64,000 nucleotides of DNA from Capnocytophaga periodontitidis (lineage in GTDB: Bacteria; Bacteroidota; Bacteroidia; Flavobacteriales; Flavobacteriaceae), in contig NZ_JAEFDB010000003.1 in assembly GCF_016126015.1 (NCBI RefSeq), positions 124,001-188,000 on the forward strand. The letters are read 5' to 3'. This document shows, one piece after another, positions 62,108-64,000 of the stretch (positions are counted from its first letter, which is position 1; each line of letters starts with the position of its first letter). A program made the translations under genes and the position numbers. A model generated the notes under the pieces. The model was not told the origin of the DNA and did not search any database. It was given only the letters and a program-made list of their open reading frames with translations.

Positions 62108-62647
62108 ATGCAAATCGACCATCGTCTCATCGAGAAAGCCCAGCGCAACGACCGCTTAGCGCAAAAGCAGTTGTACGACCAGTACGCTCCTGCTTTGCTG
62201 AGTGTGTGCAGGCTGTACATCAACGATTTGCAATTCGCCGAAGATGCCCTGCTAAAAGCCTTCTTCAAAATTTTTACGAATCTCTCTAAGTATGAAGAAC
62301 AAGAGCACTTCTATGCTTGGATGCGCCGAATCGCTGTAAATGAGTGTATAGATTTCCTCAAAAGCAAAGTCCAAAAGCTATCTTTCGCCGATTGGAGTGA
62401 CACTTACGATATAATAGATGATGTCTACTTAGAGAATGAAACTTTTAGCGAATCCGAAATACAATCCTTTGTAGACCAATTGCCTACCGCGTGCCGTACC
62501 GTTTTCAACCTCTATGTGTTTGAGGACTATTCACACAAGCAAATTGCCGAAGAACTTTCTATCAGCGAAGGTACTTCTAAATCACAATTGGCGTATGCCA
62601 AAAAACTTTTGCAACAACACGTAACAACTTATAAAAAAAGAGCTTAA
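62108..62647 (+). CDS. ECF-type RNA polymerase sigma factor
   Basis: 179 residues: region 2 (about 5-75: KQLYDQYAPALLSVCRLYIN, AEDALLKAFFKIFTNLSKY, FYAWMRRIAVNECIDFLK) and region 4 (about 120-175: LPTACRTVFNLYVFEDYSHK, IAEELSISEGTSKSQLAYAK). Followed by a single-pass protein of anti-sigma layout. Likely controls the adjacent barrel genes. Confidence 0.92.
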   Translation: MQIDHRLIEKAQRNDRLAQKQLYDQYAPALLSVCRLYINDLQFAEDALLKAFFKIFTNLSKYEEQEHFYAWMRRIAVNECIDFLKSKVQKLSFADWSDTYDIIDDVYLENETFSESEIQSFVDQLPTACRTVFNLYVFEDYSHKQIAEELSISEGTSKSQLAYAKKLLQQHVTTYKKRA

Positions 62648-62649
62648 AA

Positions 62650-63336
62650 ATGTGGAAAGACAATATACAACGCCTGTTTAGGTACAGAAAAATCAATCCT
62701 TCACCTGCTTTGTGGGAGCAATTAGAAGCCCAATTAGCCGAGAGTGAAACCTTGCCAACTGAGCAAAAGAGGCGGAAACTGTGGTATTATACTGCGGCAG
62801 CTGCGGTGCTGTTATGCCTTGCAATAGGATATTTGTGGCAACAACACACTGAAACCAATAATGACCTTCAAGTCTCAAAAAAACTCATTGTTGTAAAGTC
62901 ATCAGTTCCCACAACCAGCCCGCACCCTACAGTGCCTACAACTCTTAAAGACAGCCAGTGCAGTTCATACCCTTCAATTCTCAAAAATAGCCAGTATGAC
63001 TCATATCTCACTTCCTCAGAAGAGGTGATTACCCTTATTGATATCAATGCAGTAGATACTCTTTTTACCCAGTATACCGCCAATGCTATACAAAACCGAA
63101 TCACCAAGCAGATGGAAACCCAAATGGCTGCCGATTTGCAGCACCTATCCCCCGAATATTTAGCACTTGTAGCTACTACTCAAGCAGAACTCAACCAGTA
63201 TGTTACTGAAAAATATCAGCAAGATAAAACCTTCAACACCATTGAGAAAGAACAACTGAAGGACAAAGTAAAACTCTTAGCTGAAAAGCTACTCAAAGAA
63301 ATAGGAACACGTGTCGTATTAAATAATAAAAGTTAA
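62650..63336 (+). CDS. Putative anti-sigma factor
   Basis: 228 residues. Short cytoplasmic N-terminus (WKDNIQRLFRYRKINPSPAL), one membrane segment (about 46-62, WYYTAAAAVLLCLAIGYLW), then a periplasmic helical part (LAEKLLKEIGTRV at the end). It follows the ECF gene by 2 bases. The arrangement and one-segment topology match anti-sigma factors of Bacteroidetes, but no specific zinc-binding motif is present. Confidence 0.7.
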   Translation: MWKDNIQRLFRYRKINPSPALWEQLEAQLAESETLPTEQKRRKLWYYTAAAAVLLCLAIGYLWQQHTETNNDLQVSKKLIVVKSSVPTTSPHPTVPTTLKDSQCSSYPSILKNSQYDSYLTSSEEVITLIDINAVDTLFTQYTANAIQNRITKQMETQMAADLQHLSPEYLALVATTQAELNQYVTEKYQQDKTFNTIEKEQLKDKVKLLAEKLLKEIGTRVVLNNKS

Positions 63337-63352
63337 AAACAAGTATCAAAAA

Positions 63353-64000
63353 ATGAAAACATTACATCTATTATGGATGACTTGCTTGTTGGCGACAAGC
63401 GTCATCACCGCACAAAATAATTCCGAAGAGGCTATCAAAAAATCAAAAGCCACAATTGATTCTATAGTTTCTTCAGAAAAAGAAACGCTCAAGAAAAAAC
63501 TTTCAGCCGTTAATGAACTGCTCAAAGATAAGAAAATCACCGAAGAACTGGGCTTACAGATAAAAGAAGACCTCACAGCCACTACCGAGAAGAATATCAA
63601 AGAAAAAACAGCTGCCGAGGCTGAGCTTTTGGCAAAACTTATACGCGAGCAAGTAGATTCAAAGGCTACTGTAAATACTCTTGACACCCTTAATGTGAAT
63701 AAAGCCAAGGACTATTTGCGTGCAATGCAAGAATTAGAAAAAATTCTCCGAAGAAAAGAAGACGAAAAACCAAATACCGATCGCGCTTCTCACGATATAA
63801 ATCTTTATACAGCCATAGGTTTTCACAACTTAAACAGTAGTGATGGTTTTGGCGATAATCGTTTTAAAACTGCAGGATCTAAATCCTTTGAAATGGGATT
63901 TACCTCAAGCTTTCGTTTGCTAAAAACCAACAATCTATTCCATATCAACTACGGGGTTGCGTGGATGCACAACGGACTCAAATTCAAGGAAAGTGAGTAT
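63353..64000 (+). CDS. Coiled-coil plus beta-barrel outer-membrane protein, copy 3 (partial)
   Basis: 216 residues visible; the 3' part is outside the window. SPI signal about 2-20, helical region (EEAIKKSKATIDSIVSSEKE, KKITEELGLQIKEDLTATTE) matching copies 1 and 2, then the beginning of a barrel (DINLYTAIGFHNLNSSDGFG, MGFTSSFRLLKTNNLFHINY). Follows the anti-sigma gene by 16 bases, so it is likely a target or effector of that system. Confidence 0.72.
   Translation, partial: MKTLHLLWMTCLLATSVITAQNNSEEAIKKSKATIDSIVSSEKETLKKKLSAVNELLKDKKITEELGLQIKEDLTATTEKNIKEKTAAEAELLAKLIREQVDSKATVNTLDTLNVNKAKDYLRAMQELEKILRRKEDEKPNTDRASHDINLYTAIGFHNLNSSDGFGDNRFKTAGSKSFEMGFTSSFRLLKTNNLFHINYGVAWMHNGLKFKESEY

Noticed and set aside
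1-64000. CRISPR array, IS element or prophage
   Set aside because: No regularly spaced repeats, transposase, integrase or structural phage genes were seen.

Overview
The window looks like chromosomal DNA of a low-GC Bacteroidota, most likely Flavobacteriaceae and probably Capnocytophaga. The evidence is a lack of Shine-Dalgarno sequences, many -7 boxes of the form TAnnTTTG with a TTG or TTTG about 19-21 bases upstream, a tmRNA with tag GENNYALAA, a lipoprotein-type TamL, HU/SPOR fusion proteins, and many outer-membrane proteins and SPI/SPII-type signal peptides. Genus assignment is an inference. No CRISPR array, insertion sequence, rRNA or replication origin was seen.

Region 1-6.1 kb is the accessory part. 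A minus-strand helix-turn-helix gene is interrupted by a 21-base homopolymer (G on the coding strand). A one-base change would restore at least 136 more codons, so it looks like a contingency (phase-variable) regulator. It diverges from a run of small plus-strand genes (1222-5180), and the intergenic region holds two TGTACA palindromes that sit at the -33 boxes of both divergent promoters. The run encodes a Lys-rich helical protein, two paralogous duplicated-domain proteins, a tail-anchored protein, an acidic TerB-like helical protein, two very basic small proteins, a DUF6884-type protein and a GIY-YIG nuclease-like protein. A relic of an OmpA C-terminus lies inside it. Next come a possible BECR-fold/CdiA-C-like RNase-type protein and a convergent short transcript with its own promoter. 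This is the best candidate for an undescribed system.

Region 6.2-31.8 kb is mostly housekeeping: a membrane protein, a SpoU methyltransferase divergent from tamL, a LytTR response regulator, the rimP-nusA-infB operon (with a terminator-like hairpin in its leader), a two-domain universal stress protein, tmRNA, a MacB-like permease, a D-cysteine desulfhydrase-type PLP enzyme, a glucosaminidase/LysM lipoprotein, prmC, tRNA-Arg(CCU), an HU/SPOR protein, an acyl-CoA thioesterase, a DtxR-type regulator, a DUF3298-like protein, an APS/PAPS reductase, SppA, a second SpoU methyltransferase and a WG-repeat protein.

Region 31.8-49.5 kb is mainly on the minus strand: dapD-valS, a GNAT toxin-like gene with a 60-residue partner, CYTH and AmpG-like genes, metF-grpB-like, thrA and metX (aspartate-family and methionine synthesis), and miaB. 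Interleaved on the plus strand are a subtilase lipoprotein, an alpha/beta hydrolase, engB and a lipocalin-like lipoprotein.

Region 49.6-64 kb has trpS, an oxidoreductase, a secreted SPOR-like protein and queE; then a methyltransferase and a hemerythrin/PAS protein; a duplicated promoter-plus-membrane-protein cassette; superoxide dismutase; several lipoproteins and secreted proteins; and finally three paralogous coiled-coil plus beta-barrel outer-membrane proteins around an ECF sigma factor and a putative anti-sigma gene. The last barrel gene runs off the window. Intergenic regions carry three families of short AT-rich dispersed repeats. One of these holds working-looking promoters, including that of the tmRNA.
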